Assembly: GCF_004135645.1 (NCBI RefSeq)
Contig: NZ_SDPW01000001.1
Coordinates: 2,356,001-2,420,000, forward strand
Source of the DNA: Senegalimassilia faecalis
GTDB lineage: Bacteria > Actinomycetota > Coriobacteriia > Coriobacteriales > Eggerthellaceae
Reading direction: 5' to 3'
DNA: 64,000 bases
In this document: positions 1 through 9,448 of the stretch, one piece after another
Position numbering within the stretch: position 1 is the first letter of the stretch
How the letters are laid out: each line of letters starts with the position of its first letter
Translations under genes and position numbers: made by a program
Notes under the pieces: model-generated
The model's database searches: none
The model's input: the letters and a program-made list of their open reading frames with translations, nothing else
Told to the model about the DNA's origin: nothing

Positions 1-397
1 GCAGCGACGCGGTATAGCCCACCGGGATGGTGGACTTGATCACGATCCAGGCCGTGGGGTTCACGCCGCGGATGGCCTCGATGGCGGCCTCCACGCTCGA
101 GGTGTCGAAGAAGTTGCGGTCGGAGTCGTAGTTCGTGGGCGTGGCCACGATGGCGAACTCGGCGCCCGCGTAGGCCTCCTGCGGGTCGACCGTGGCGTGC
201 AGGTCGAGCGCGCGCTGCCCCGCCTGCGCCTCGGCCAAGAACCGCTCGATCTCGTCGTCCTGGATGGGCGACTCGAAGCGGTTGATCTTCTCCACCTTCT
301 CCGGCACGATGTCCAATGCCCGCACCTCGTTGTGCTGCGCAAGCAAAACGGCCAGCGAAAGGCCTACATAACCGGTACCGGCAACTGCGATTTTCAT
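1..397 (-). CDS. ugd: UDP-glucose/nucleotide-sugar dehydrogenase, partial
   Basis: This is the N-terminal 132 codons of a nucleotide-sugar dehydrogenase; the rest lies beyond the left edge. The protein opens with the Rossmann motif GTGYVG at residues 7-12 and continues with the family pattern of a short acidic turn after beta-2 (ALDIVPEKVEKIN). Enzymes of this family oxidise UDP-glucose to UDP-glucuronate with NAD+ in the cytoplasm. It is the last visible gene of the polysaccharide operon and would feed the UDP-glucuronate 4-epimerase at 4267-5304. The ATG at 397 is preceded by a purine-rich tract (AAGAAAGAAAGAAG). A UDP-N-acetylmannosamine dehydrogenase is less likely because the epimerase partner is present. 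Confidence 0.9.
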   Translation of the reverse strand, partial: MKIAVAGTGYVGLSLAVLLAQHNEVRALDIVPEKVEKINRFESPIQDDEIERFLAEAQAGQRALDLHATVDPQEAYAGAEFAIVATPTNYDSDRNFFDTSSVEAAIEAIRGVNPTAWIVIKSTIPVGYTASL

Positions 398-739
398 GGG
401 AATCTTCTTTCTTTCTTGGGTTTTCAAGGTTCGTTAAATTCAATCGGCTTGATATTCCGTTAGTCTTTTAGACTCGTCATCAACATGCTCTCGACGTTCG
501 AGCAGCAAGTAAGCCGCTGCGTGCATATCACGAGAATCACCATTAAGACCCTCGAGCTTATCTGGCTCCATCTCGGTAATTCACTCGTTCAATTCGTCTA
601 CATCCGAAGAATCAACATTGTTGCGTCTGGCATTCAAGTTATTAGCCATGAATAGCAGGTCGTTTTTTATAATCTTTGGAAAGATTTTCGTTGTTTCTTT
701 TTACATTGATAGATTCGAGCATCAAACGCAGGCTCACGC
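398..739. other. 342-base spacer in polysaccharide locus
   Basis: No intact gene is seen between ugd and the SGNH protein. The stretch is more AT-rich than its neighbours. It holds one interrupted reading frame on the minus strand (440-649), described separately. I see no convincing terminator or promoter. Confidence 0.5.
440..649 (-). pseudogene. possible small broken ORF
   Basis: Read on the minus strand from ATG 649, the frame gives 22 codons (MANNLNARRNN...), one in-frame TGA, then 46 more codons ending in TGA at 440. The downstream half contains an amphipathic stretch (AAAYLLLERREH) and is acidic, so it reads like protein rather than random sequence. A single substitution in a Trp codon would explain the internal stop. 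No family is recognised and no good ribosome binding site is present, so this may be chance. Confidence 0.25.
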
Positions 740-1516
740 TCATCGAGCGTCGCTTCTACACAACTCCCTCTTCCGCACCTCGACCGCGATGCGCTCCGCC
801 ATCAATCGATAGCCCTCTCCGTTAGGATGGAAGTGATCCTTGTTGTAGCAAGAATCCCAACCGGCCTTTTTAACCTTCTTCTTGAAGAAGCTATAGAAGT
901 CAACGCAAGTAAGGGACCGCTCAGCTGCCAAGGTATCAATTCTCCTGTTATATAGCTCATACTGTTCGGGAGTGCCGGGGAACAGGTCTCCGTCGATGAA
1001 AACGCACGAGCACGGAATCACCTTAAAGCCCATGGCGAGCAGCCTGTCCAGAAGTTCCGCGTACTGGGCAGTAAACGGTTCGAGAGGCATCCACTGCTCG
1101 GTGCCATCCATGAGCTTAATAATCTCGGAAAAGAATTTGCGTTGCAGGTTGTCAAACCGCTGCCCGGCCCGTTTTGCAATCGAGCGAGAATAAAATGGCC
1201 GAGGCATGAGCATACCGCCTCCCTGATAGCGCCTGGGGATGTGCGAAAACACACGCCCCGTGCGACTCGGGCGTATTTGCGCATCAACGTTACCGTAAAG
1301 AACAACGCAATAATCCCCTGAACCTTTCGCAGCAACTTTTCCCTCATTAAGGAGTTTCAGAGCGTAATCAATCATCGTGCCCGTATAGGCGAGGTTCACA
1401 ACCTCGAACGAACCGCCCAGCAGATATGAGAGCTCCCCAGAGAAATTTATCTTCTTACTGCCAAGCCCCTGCGTGATGCTATCGCCCAGCAAATAGACCT
1501 TGCTACTTTCGCTCAT
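740..1516 (-). CDS. SGNH/GDSL-family hydrolase or acyltransferase
   Basis: A 258-residue SGNH-fold protein. The nucleophile block is LLGDSITQG (Ser13), and the C-terminal Asp-His pair sits in DHFHPNGEG near residue 235, which is the usual catalytic arrangement. Family members remove or add acyl groups on sugars; within a polysaccharide locus this one probably adjusts O-acetylation of the repeat unit. There is no signal peptide, so it would act in the cytoplasm. Its ATG lies inside the 3' end of the upstream glycosyltransferase gene (14-base overlap), so the two are co-translated. The exact substrate cannot be read from sequence. Confidence 0.8.
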   Translation of the reverse strand: MSESSKVYLLGDSITQGLGSKKINFSGELSYLLGGSFEVVNLAYTGTMIDYALKLLNEGKVAAKGSGDYCVVLYGNVDAQIRPSRTGRVFSHIPRRYQGGGMLMPRPFYSRSIAKRAGQRFDNLQRKFFSEIIKLMDGTEQWMPLEPFTAQYAELLDRLLAMGFKVIPCSCVFIDGDLFPGTPEQYELYNRRIDTLAAERSLTCVDFYSFFKKKVKKAGWDSCYNKDHFHPNGEGYRLMAERIAVEVRKRELCRSDAR

Positions 1517-2771
1517 CGCGAACCTTTCGAACCAAATCTTCTACCGCCTCGGCGGCATTCGTGTAGTACTCATCCCAGGTGAGGCCGAGCACAACCTTTC
1601 TTGCACACGCCGCCATGTGCGGTATCCGACCGCGATTACTACAGAACCACTCAATCCTCTCGCGCAGCGCTGCAGCATCCCTAGTGGGTACGACGAAGCC
1701 GTTCTCACCTTCGATGACGCAATCGGCAGCGCCCGTGTTATCGGAGCACACAACCGGCAGACCGGAGGCGAAGCCCTCCATGATAGAAAGGGAAAACCCA
1801 TCCCCTAGCGACGGGAACAGCATTACGTCCGCATTCAGCAACAAGGCAGAGACTTCATCGTGCTGAACCATTCCCTTGAGCTCGATGTTCGCGGGCAAGC
1901 CCGCAGCTATCGAATCGGAAATACGGACGGCACCGACGCAAACAAGCCGCGCCTTTGAGGCGGGGATGCCTTCGAATGCCTCAAACAGGTATGCAGCACC
2001 TTTGTGCTCGCCAACGATGCCGAGATACACAAACGTCAGCGGCTCCGATTCCGGCTTCTCCACCCTTTCCCTGTAAGGAAACTTCTCAGTATCAACGCCG
2101 TAGTGGCACACTGCGCACTTGTCGGGGCCGATGTTCGAATACCCAAGACTGCGCTCGACGAATGTGGAGCCGCAGAGGAACGCATCAGCGGCGGCAAGCT
2201 CGCGCTCGGTGCGTGCAACATCAACCGGATCCCAAACTCGTTTCCAGCTATGAAGGCTCTTTGCAAATTCTGGCCTTTCCGCCTCGTCGAGTTCGTAGAC
2301 CGATTTTAAATACAGGGCATTGGCTGCTGACATGTCGGCGATAGTAACCGTTCCAGGCGAGAGACGCTTTACCTCCTCGAAAAGCACGGCGGAGCAGCCA
2401 TCGTAGCAGACGACCGCGTCAGCGCCAGTCTTCGCCGCAAGCTTCGCCACCTTTCTGCCGAAACGATCATCGACGATGCGCTTAATCTGCCAGTACCAAC
2501 GCCTCATGAAGGGGATATTGTGACAGAAAAGGACGGCGAGACCTCCGAACTCGGTACGCTGAATCACCTTTGCATCAGGCAGCTCGTTGCAATGCCTGCC
2601 AGTGGCCTTCTTGCGCCAAAACGGCGGCAAGACCTTCGCCGCGAGGGACGTGAGGTTGCGTGGTCGGTAGTACACCGTCGTGCAGTAAGCCTCGAGTAAC
2701 CTTGCCCTCTCGAGTGCGACGGCGAGGCGATAAGAATGCTGCTGTTGAGAGTGGGCTACGATGATTTTCAT
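1503..2771 (-). CDS. glycosyltransferase family 4 (GT-B)
   Basis: A 422-residue GT-B glycosyltransferase of the GT4 type. The C-terminal half carries the donor-binding block with the EX7E-like motif in IMEGFASGLPVVCSDNTGA, followed by a helix with VIEGENGFVV, which is standard for GT4. It should transfer a sugar from a nucleotide donor to the growing undecaprenyl-linked repeat unit on the inner face of the membrane. It follows the flippase gene by 13 bases and overlaps the SGNH gene. Donor and acceptor specificity are not predictable from what can be seen. Confidence 0.88.
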   Translation of the reverse strand: MKIIVAHSQQQHSYRLAVALERARLLEAYCTTVYYRPRNLTSLAAKVLPPFWRKKATGRHCNELPDAKVIQRTEFGGLAVLFCHNIPFMRRWYWQIKRIVDDRFGRKVAKLAAKTGADAVVCYDGCSAVLFEEVKRLSPGTVTIADMSAANALYLKSVYELDEAERPEFAKSLHSWKRVWDPVDVARTERELAAADAFLCGSTFVERSLGYSNIGPDKCAVCHYGVDTEKFPYRERVEKPESEPLTFVYLGIVGEHKGAAYLFEAFEGIPASKARLVCVGAVRISDSIAAGLPANIELKGMVQHDEVSALLLNADVMLFPSLGDGFSLSIMEGFASGLPVVCSDNTGAADCVIEGENGFVVPTRDAAALRERIEWFCSNRGRIPHMAACARKVVLGLTWDEYYTNAAEAVEDLVRKVRDERK

Positions 2772-2784
2772 CGGGCGACGGGAC

Positions 2785-4236
2785 CTAGCCTTTCGTGCGT
2801 ATTGTCTTAATGGACCTGTAGAGCCGCTTTCTGAAGACGAGCAGACCGATCAGAAATGCAGCGATGAACGCGTAGCGCCAGGCGCCAACGGTATAGAGAC
2901 CGAGGGATATGGCAGCAAAAGCACATGTCAGCACTACAGCGAAGGCTATAAAGCGCGCGTCGTAGATTCGGCAGATAATACCTGCATCTTTCAAAGCTCT
3001 CTTCATAAAGTGATAGTGCAAAACCGCCGTACCGAGGTAGCATGCTGCCGTCACGTAGGCCGAGGAGATGTAGCCAAAAACAGGGATGACGATGAGGTTA
3101 AGGGCAATGTTTGCAACAGCCGACAAGATGGACGCGGTCGCCACATAGCCCGCTTTGCCATAGTAAATCTCAACATTAACGAAAAGCGTATACATGAATG
3201 AGAATACGACCCCAGTCGCAATCGGGGGTATACACCAGATGGCGTCCACATATTCTGCCGTAGCCAGGACAGCGACACATTCGGGCGCAAGAAGCATAAG
3301 GAGGAAGACGAGCAACGCCACAAGTAAAATGAGGGCATTCGACACGCCGGAAACAGAACGGCAATCACCAGAACGCAGTTTCCCGTACAGCCACGGAACA
3401 TAAGAGGAGTTAATTCCGTTATTAACCATAGCAAGCAAAAGGCCCGCCGAATGCGCCACGCCATAGATAGCAACTTTTACGTTGTCGAGAAACCAGCTGA
3501 TGAGAATCTTGTCTGCCTGGTTAAGCAACACCTGCGATGCGTAGTGGGGGACGAGAGGCACGCCCATCCTCACCGAATTTCTCCACCACTCACGATTAAA
3601 CAAACAGCAAGACCGCTTAACAAAACTTGCGAGGACGAAAACGACAGCAACGAAAAACGGCAAGAGGTTCGATACAACTCTGGCTACGACCTTCCACTCG
3701 TCCGGCGCGACCCACACCGCAAAAATGCCGAGGACCACGCTGACGAAAGAAATGCCGAGCGTGACAGCAATGAGCGGCTTGTACGCATAGTCAAACCTTC
3801 TGCGTGCGAGCCAAAGGCTCACAATGGAGGACGACCATACATCAACGAACATGAGCGAAGTGAGCAGTGTGCTCATCCCCGTCATGGCGTTAATAGCACC
3901 ACTTAAAAGCAGATATACCGCGTAGAACGCGAGCACGAGCAGCGTGATTAAAATCGCCTGCGATGTTGAATACTCGGGGCGTTCCTCCACGTGATCCGAA
4001 AGGCCTTTGTTGAACACCTCTTGCTGGAGGTTCAGCGTGATAACAAGCCCGAAAAGCATGAACCATGAAGTGTAGAGGTTGTACGCTCCGTATTCTTCTG
4101 TCGAGAACAAGCGAGTGAATATGGGCATCGATATGACCGATATGCCCCGCTGAACTATCGCGCATATCGTAAACCACACCCCAGCCTTTGCTGGCAGGGG
4201 CATGGCACGGTATTTGGAGAGAAGTTTATCGAGCAA
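2785..4236 (-). CDS. wzx: Wzx-type polysaccharide flippase
   Basis: A 483-residue, strongly hydrophobic protein with about 12-14 membrane segments. The N-terminal block (KAGVWFTICAIVQRGISVIS then PIFTRLFSTEEYG) is the hallmark of the Wzx/MATE-like polysaccharide exporter family. It would flip undecaprenyl-diphosphate-linked repeat units across the membrane for Wzy. The assigned start is TTG at 4236 because homologous flippases begin about 12 residues before the MP-x-x-KA motif; an ATG at 4203 is the alternative. The gene symbol is by function, since flippases are too divergent for reliable orthology. Confidence 0.88.
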   Translation of the reverse strand: MLDKLLSKYRAMPLPAKAGVWFTICAIVQRGISVISMPIFTRLFSTEEYGAYNLYTSWFMLFGLVITLNLQQEVFNKGLSDHVEERPEYSTSQAILITLLVLAFYAVYLLLSGAINAMTGMSTLLTSLMFVDVWSSSIVSLWLARRRFDYAYKPLIAVTLGISFVSVVLGIFAVWVAPDEWKVVARVVSNLLPFFVAVVFVLASFVKRSCCLFNREWWRNSVRMGVPLVPHYASQVLLNQADKILISWFLDNVKVAIYGVAHSAGLLLAMVNNGINSSYVPWLYGKLRSGDCRSVSGVSNALILLVALLVFLLMLLAPECVAVLATAEYVDAIWCIPPIATGVVFSFMYTLFVNVEIYYGKAGYVATASILSAVANIALNLIVIPVFGYISSAYVTAACYLGTAVLHYHFMKRALKDAGIICRIYDARFIAFAVVLTCAFAAISLGLYTVGAWRYAFIAAFLIGLLVFRKRLYRSIKTIRTKG

Positions 4237-4266
4237 AATATCCCAATCCGAAAAACGCCGTGGCGC

Positions 4267-5304
4267 CTAAATCCCGTAATACCCCTTGTACCACTTCGCG
4301 AACTCGCGCAGGCCGTCCTCCAGCTTGGTGGCGGGCTTGAAGCCCGTGTCGCGCTCGAGGGCGCTCGTGTCCGCATAGGTCACGGGCACGTCGCCGGGCT
4401 GCATGGGGACGAGCTCGCGGTGCGCCTCAAAGTCGTAGTCGGCAGGAAGCACGCCCTCCTCCACCAGCACCCGCTGCAGCGTGGCCACGAATTCCAGCAG
4501 GTTCTCGGGATCGGAGTTGCCTATGTTGTAGACGCGGTGCGCCGCCTTGGGCAGCCCGTCGGCGCCGGTGCGCACCTCGGGCGGGTTGGCCATGACGCGC
4601 GAGACGCCCTCGACGATGTCGTCGACGTAGGTGAAGTCGCGCTTGCAGTCGCCCATGTTGAAGATCTTGATGGTCTCACCGCGCACGAGCTTGTCGGTGA
4701 AGCCGAAGTACGCCATGTCTGGACGGCCCATCGGGCCGTAGACGGTAAAGAAGCGCAGCCCCGTGGCGGGGATGGAGTAGAGCTTGGAGTAAGCGGCCGC
4801 CATGAGCTCGTTGGACTTCTTGGTGGCGGCGTACAGCGACACGGGGCTGTCCACCTTGTCGTCCTCGGAGAAGGGGACCTTCTCGTTGCCGCCGTAGACG
4901 GAAGAGGAGCTGGCGTAGACCAGGTGCTTCACCGGGTGGTGCCGGCAGGCCTCCAGCACGTTGAAGAACCCGACGAGGTTGGACTCCAGGTACGCGCGCG
5001 GGTTCTCGATGGAGTAGCGCACGCCGGCCTGGGCGGCAAGGTTGACCACCACGTCGAACCCGCCGCCCGCGAACAGGCGCTCGACCGCCATGCCGTCTGC
5101 CAAATCGTCGCGCACGAAGGTGAAGCGCCCGTCGGCGTCGGCCTCGCGCAGCATGCGCAGGCGATCCTCCTTGATGCCCGCGTCGTAATAAGCGTTCACG
5201 TTGTCGAACCCGACGACGACGTCGTCGGTCTCCTCGAGCAGCTTCTTCGCCAGGAACGCCCCAATAAATCCGGCCGCGCCGGTAACCAGTACCTTTCTAG
5301 CCAT
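4267..5304 (-). CDS. UDP-glucuronate 4-epimerase
   Basis: A 345-residue extended SDR enzyme. The NAD-binding motif is GAAGFIG at residues 9-15, the active-site Tyr-Lys pair is in YAATKKSNE, and the N-terminal FDNVNAYYDAGIKEDRL block is typical of UDP-glucuronate 4-epimerases (LspL/Cap1J type) that give UDP-galacturonate. The partner dehydrogenase ugd in the same operon would supply UDP-glucuronate. The ATG at 5304 was chosen over an upstream TTG at 5325 because MARKVLVTGAAGFIG begins right at the first beta-strand. The gene is more GC-rich than the flanking transferase genes, as is common for precursor enzymes in mosaic capsule loci. Confidence 0.9.
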   Translation of the reverse strand: MARKVLVTGAAGFIGAFLAKKLLEETDDVVVGFDNVNAYYDAGIKEDRLRMLREADADGRFTFVRDDLADGMAVERLFAGGGFDVVVNLAAQAGVRYSIENPRAYLESNLVGFFNVLEACRHHPVKHLVYASSSSVYGGNEKVPFSEDDKVDSPVSLYAATKKSNELMAAAYSKLYSIPATGLRFFTVYGPMGRPDMAYFGFTDKLVRGETIKIFNMGDCKRDFTYVDDIVEGVSRVMANPPEVRTGADGLPKAAHRVYNIGNSDPENLLEFVATLQRVLVEEGVLPADYDFEAHRELVPMQPGDVPVTYADTSALERDTGFKPATKLEDGLREFAKWYKGYYGI

Positions 5305-5355
5305 TTTCTTCTCTTCCTTTTTCAAACAGTACCAAAATTTGATGTACGCAGCCCC

Positions 5356-6696
5356 TTAGCGCGGGAGCGTCAACATGTCGCCAACCTTCTCATCCCACTC
5401 AGGCGGATCAAAGGGCATAAAACCGCCGCAAGGATGGAACGTCATCTCGGAGAACCTGGGGCGGCCCTTGTACTCGAAGAAGTCAACACGCACAAACGGC
5501 ATGTTCTTCGAGAGTTCTTTCACGAGCCCAGTCATCTCGTCGAAAGTGTCTGGTTTTGATGGAATCGCCTCGAATGATGCATAGTCCGGCCGCCCGAACG
5601 AGGCACGCTCCCAGTCCATGTTCAAAAAGTCGATGCGAGCGGTCTCGTGGCGCTCTAGCCCCTGAGACACATAGATAAACCTTGGTTCTCCGTCAAAGCA
5701 GTAAAACTTGTAATCAATCTGCTCCTCGGCAACATCTGGACAATAATTCTCGTGAACCCACAACAGCGAGAACTCATTCACAAGGAGCCATTCCCTTGAC
5801 GGCAGCTCCATCCATGTCCCATACGATTCAGCCCCAAATGCAGGATTAAAGCGCTCGAAACCGCTATTTGAGCAGACGGCTATTTCGCCGAACAGTAGCC
5901 GATTGCGCGATCCATAAAAACCAACCCGAGAGAGAGAATAGCTGGACGCAAACTCGTCAGAAAGCTTCTTCATCAGCCCAAAATCCCTAGGCATCGGAAT
6001 ATTTAATTTCCACGCACAACTATCCTTGGAAACTTCGAGCGGATACCACTCTTCGTCAAAAAAAGTCTTCGTGAGCCCGGCCTCCATAATCCGATCCGTT
6101 ATGGCAGGAGCTATAAGATGGCTGTTACTGAAATGAAATAACTTATGATTAGGCGAATCCTTGCTCACCGTATTGGAATCAAGATACTCCTCCGCAAAGA
6201 CAAGAGGCTTCACGTTCCTGTAAGGCCATTCGCGGCATCCCCAGTAATAGTTTTCGTTCAAATGCTTGGAGAGTTTACGCTTTGCTGCATTGAGGTCGAA
6301 CACCGTACGATCTCGACAGATTACCACGCCGCCGCTATCGTGATTCGTCTTTAGTACGAAGCGCTCGGGCAAAGCGGATATGTCAATATCTTCGACACTT
6401 TCCCACGCGACGTAGGTCTCGGTGACATACTCGGAGCCAATCCTATCCGCCACCCATTCCTTCACACGATACTTGTCGACGAGCATCGTATACAGCGGGT
6501 TACGATCATGGAGCTTGAGCCATTGGAGTTTCTCGTTAAAGCTTCTGGGGTTATTGAAATCAATATCACGACCCATATAGCCCTTAAAAGAAAGCCTGAT
6601 ATATTTTTCATCGGGCATAGAATGGAAAAACCCCCTATGCCCGAGAATCGGAATCACTACGCTCGGGTTTTTGAAGATGTTTTTTAATGTGGTCAT
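5356..6696 (-). CDS. TupA-like ATP-grasp protein
   Basis: A 446-residue member of the TupA-like ATP-grasp family found in teichuronopeptide and capsule loci. Recognisable blocks are FNEKLQWLKLHDRNPLY, DKYRVKEWV and LPERFVLKTNHDSGGVVIC, the last being the ATP-grasp nucleotide-binding region, with WCREWPYRNVKP-like sequence after it. Family members are thought to attach amino acids or related groups to uronic acid-containing polymers by ATP-dependent ligation. The uronate genes in this locus fit that. The start at 6696 has a strong GGGAGG site and overlaps the wzy stop in an ATGA junction, so the two genes are translationally coupled. A longer reading frame to 6786 is an artefact of that overlap. 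Confidence 0.85.
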   Translation of the reverse strand: MTTLKNIFKNPSVVIPILGHRGFFHSMPDEKYIRLSFKGYMGRDIDFNNPRSFNEKLQWLKLHDRNPLYTMLVDKYRVKEWVADRIGSEYVTETYVAWESVEDIDISALPERFVLKTNHDSGGVVICRDRTVFDLNAAKRKLSKHLNENYYWGCREWPYRNVKPLVFAEEYLDSNTVSKDSPNHKLFHFSNSHLIAPAITDRIMEAGLTKTFFDEEWYPLEVSKDSCAWKLNIPMPRDFGLMKKLSDEFASSYSLSRVGFYGSRNRLLFGEIAVCSNSGFERFNPAFGAESYGTWMELPSREWLLVNEFSLLWVHENYCPDVAEEQIDYKFYCFDGEPRFIYVSQGLERHETARIDFLNMDWERASFGRPDYASFEAIPSKPDTFDEMTGLVKELSKNMPFVRVDFFEYKGRPRFSEMTFHPCGGFMPFDPPEWDEKVGDMLTLPR

Positions 6697-8237
6697 ATGC
6701 GCCTCCCATGCACCACCGTCTTCGCATTGCCCGCTTGCACTGAGCTGTTTCGCTTCTTGCTCTCGGCCCCCTGCATCAAGCGACAAAGGGCGATAGGCAG
6801 CAACAAGAAAAGAATCATGCTGAAGTTCTGCGGCATGTAACCTCGAATGACAAACGAGAAAAGTGCAGGATAGACGATCGAATAGGCGAGCACAGCCATC
6901 GACTTACCCTCAGTGAACAGGTAGCAGTTTTTGAGATGGCGCCCGATGATGCCAAAAAGCCACATGCAGACGACAACACCAACAACGCCGAACTCGATGT
7001 AATACTCGCCCAACGAGGGATATGCAACTCCGTTTACGACCGCCTGGCCGCCAAATCCAAGTCCAACGATTTCATGAACGGCAGGACTCGGCTTAGCAGG
7101 AAACAAAGCCCTGGGTATAAGCAAAACCAGAGAATAAAAAATCATCTGCGAACCGAAAAGGTAATCGTGCTTCGAGGGGACAATGTCCAAAAGCATATAG
7201 AACGCCTTGAAGTCATCAATCTCAGCATAGAACGGATTTAGAAATTCATCGATTGTCATTCCCGACACATCAATGCCGGCACCCGTACGCAAGCCAACCC
7301 TTGCAACCTGCATAAATGCAAATAGAGCTACCAAAGCAATCGAAGCAGCGGCTACAGAACCGCCTTTCGGACTTATCCTGTTCCGAGCGAAATACAGAAC
7401 AATCGGCGCGAGCATACCGATAAGCAGCGTCGCTCGTCCTCCACCGAGGAACATGCAGAGCAACGTCATCGCATATAGAACTACCTTGACACCCCTGTTC
7501 CTGCCGAAAGCATAGATAATCATCCAAGCCCCTAATAGCAAGAATTTCGAATAAGCAAGAAATGCAAGCCCGTCATCGGATGCAAAGTCGTTCAGCTCAG
7601 CACCGGATAAACCACCGGTTAGGATGTAGACTACGTCAAATCCCTTGCGAAGGTAATAGTAGAAATTCAGCACATAGGCAATGACCCAGATCCAACCACA
7701 CCAGTGAACGAATCTACTTGCAAGAACATCCGACACTTCTTGGAAACCAATAGTTGAACACTTTTCTTTCTTGCTTCTTTCCTTCCCCAGCGGAAACTCA
7801 TACCCGAGAAAGAACGCGAAGCAGCCAATCATCACCAAGCACGATGCGGGAACGCAATAGCGAACGACATCGACGCCGTAGCGCGAGGTCGATCCCGCCG
7901 CGAACTGGAAAACCGGCGCCACAAAGTAAACAAGAGCCATTATGAGTACGACAATGGTAAATGGCTCGAACATATAAATGCCCGATCGCCCGTATTTCGC
8001 CAATACTAGAATGGCAAATACCGCGCCTTCGGCCGCCAGCGCGATATAAGCAGCAGAAATATCTGAGGTATGGGCAGAGCCCGCAAGAAATAAAGCATAT
8101 AGACTCAAGCCAAGAAGAAGCAGTATTGCGACAAGAGTCATTAAAAGACTGCCGCGAGACTGACCGAGTTCCTCTTTCACAGACGCAAATGACATGGCGC
8201 GAAGACCCACATTATCAGTTGTTGACGCGAAAGCCAA
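6693..8237 (-). CDS. wzy: Wzy-type O-antigen/oligosaccharide polymerase
   Basis: A 514-residue integral membrane protein with about 12 hydrophobic segments and a large loop in the second half, which is the layout of repeat-unit polymerases (O-antigen polymerase / oligosaccharide repeat unit polymerase family). A tell-tale block near the C-terminal half is ALFPAKPSPAVHEIVG followed by SLGEYYIEFG, common in this family. It would polymerise flipped repeat units on the outer face of the membrane. The start is TTG at 8237, chosen because GAGGAG lies about eight bases upstream, inside the end of the preceding transferase gene; ATG-initiated forms would be shorter by 14 residues. Confidence 0.82.
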   Translation of the reverse strand: MAFASTTDNVGLRAMSFASVKEELGQSRGSLLMTLVAILLLLGLSLYALFLAGSAHTSDISAAYIALAAEGAVFAILVLAKYGRSGIYMFEPFTIVVLIMALVYFVAPVFQFAAGSTSRYGVDVVRYCVPASCLVMIGCFAFFLGYEFPLGKERSKKEKCSTIGFQEVSDVLASRFVHWCGWIWVIAYVLNFYYYLRKGFDVVYILTGGLSGAELNDFASDDGLAFLAYSKFLLLGAWMIIYAFGRNRGVKVVLYAMTLLCMFLGGGRATLLIGMLAPIVLYFARNRISPKGGSVAAASIALVALFAFMQVARVGLRTGAGIDVSGMTIDEFLNPFYAEIDDFKAFYMLLDIVPSKHDYLFGSQMIFYSLVLLIPRALFPAKPSPAVHEIVGLGFGGQAVVNGVAYPSLGEYYIEFGVVGVVVCMWLFGIIGRHLKNCYLFTEGKSMAVLAYSIVYPALFSFVIRGYMPQNFSMILFLLLPIALCRLMQGAESKKRNSSVQAGNAKTVVHGRRI

Positions 8238-8239
8238 AG

Positions 8240-9442
8240 CTAGCTCCTCAATTTATTAAAAGATGCTGCTACGTTCCGGTAAAACGCTTTCCTGCACTCG
8301 TTTAATTTGGAGGAAGAGTAATTTTTAGCCATCGCGAGATTCTCGGCGCTTCGACGCGTCATAAGTCCAGGATCATCGAGCATTGCGACTATTCCTTGAG
8401 CAAAGCCCCGCGCATCGTCTGGGGCAAACAGACAGTCTGCGGGTAGAATCTCAGGAATACCACACACCGGCGTGGACAAGCACGGCATGCCTTCGGCCAT
8501 AGCCTCCAACACGACACGGGGCAGGCCCTCGGCTTTAGTGGGAAACACGAAAGCATCAGCCTCGGACATACGCCGACGAACCTCCAGCCCATCCGCCAGA
8601 CGACCTGCGAACTCGACCCTGTCGGCGATTCCTTTTTCAGCAACGTAACGCTTGTAATCCCCCATCGATGGGCCATCGCCTATACATAGAAGCCGCACGC
8701 TCTTGCCCATCGAAGCCGTAATTGAAACTGCATCGAATAGGGTATAATGTCCCTTTGAGTTTCCTTCGAAATTGTTGGCCGCATGGGCGATATAAATCGA
8801 ATCTTTCACTTCATAGCTTCGCTCGTGGGCGAATGAATTGTCGGGCAGCTCGACAGAAGAGTACGAACCCGTAAAATGTCCGGGCTCGCCATCGAGCGCG
8901 GGGCACGGGTAAAGCTTCTGAAGATAGCGCTCTGTCACATATGAAGCACCATCCGCGCGGAGGCACGCAGCTTTTAGGTCCGCAGTCCACTTGCGCCTCA
9001 CCGCCCAATTGACCAGGCCGCCGCGGGCCTCAGGTGCAAAATACTCCCATGGATCCACGACAACTTCCACGGAGTAATGAATCTTCTGGCGATCGCACTC
9101 AGCAACGACCATGTTTGCCACAACGCCCGGAATACGAGCGATGACGCAGTCCGCTTTGTGCAAGTAGTCTCCAATGAGCTTCCTATTCATAACAGCCGTC
9201 TTCACGTAACCACTCAGACCACGGCCAGGCTCGAGATCGAGGAACTCTACCCCAGGGCCATCGGCGCGTTTTTTGCCCTCTGGGGCCGACCCAACCTGAG
9301 TAACGCGACCTATCGCGTACACCTTGTCAAAGACGCTAAGATAACGCCTATAGAAGTCGTAATTAAAAACGGAGTCAACGAACACCTCACCGCTTGAGTT
9401 GCGGTAATAGTGATTGTCCGCCGCTACCAAAACCGTCGTCAT
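8240..9442 (-). CDS. glycosyltransferase family 4 (GT-B)
   Basis: A 400-residue GT4-type glycosyltransferase. The donor site appears as AFVFPTKAEGLPRVVLEAMA with the EX7E pair, preceded by LLCIGDGPSMGDYKRYV and FAGRLADGLEVRRRM, which are standard GT-B C-terminal blocks. It is predicted to act on the lipid-linked repeat unit at the cytoplasmic face. It sits six bases after the 2-epimerase gene and two bases before the wzy start, so it is part of a tightly packed operon. The donor sugar cannot be assigned. Confidence 0.88.
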   Translation of the reverse strand: MTTVLVAADNHYYRNSSGEVFVDSVFNYDFYRRYLSVFDKVYAIGRVTQVGSAPEGKKRADGPGVEFLDLEPGRGLSGYVKTAVMNRKLIGDYLHKADCVIARIPGVVANMVVAECDRQKIHYSVEVVVDPWEYFAPEARGGLVNWAVRRKWTADLKAACLRADGASYVTERYLQKLYPCPALDGEPGHFTGSYSSVELPDNSFAHERSYEVKDSIYIAHAANNFEGNSKGHYTLFDAVSITASMGKSVRLLCIGDGPSMGDYKRYVAEKGIADRVEFAGRLADGLEVRRRMSEADAFVFPTKAEGLPRVVLEAMAEGMPCLSTPVCGIPEILPADCLFAPDDARGFAQGIVAMLDDPGLMTRRSAENLAMAKNYSSSKLNECRKAFYRNVAASFNKLRS

Positions 9443-9448
9443 TAGCTG

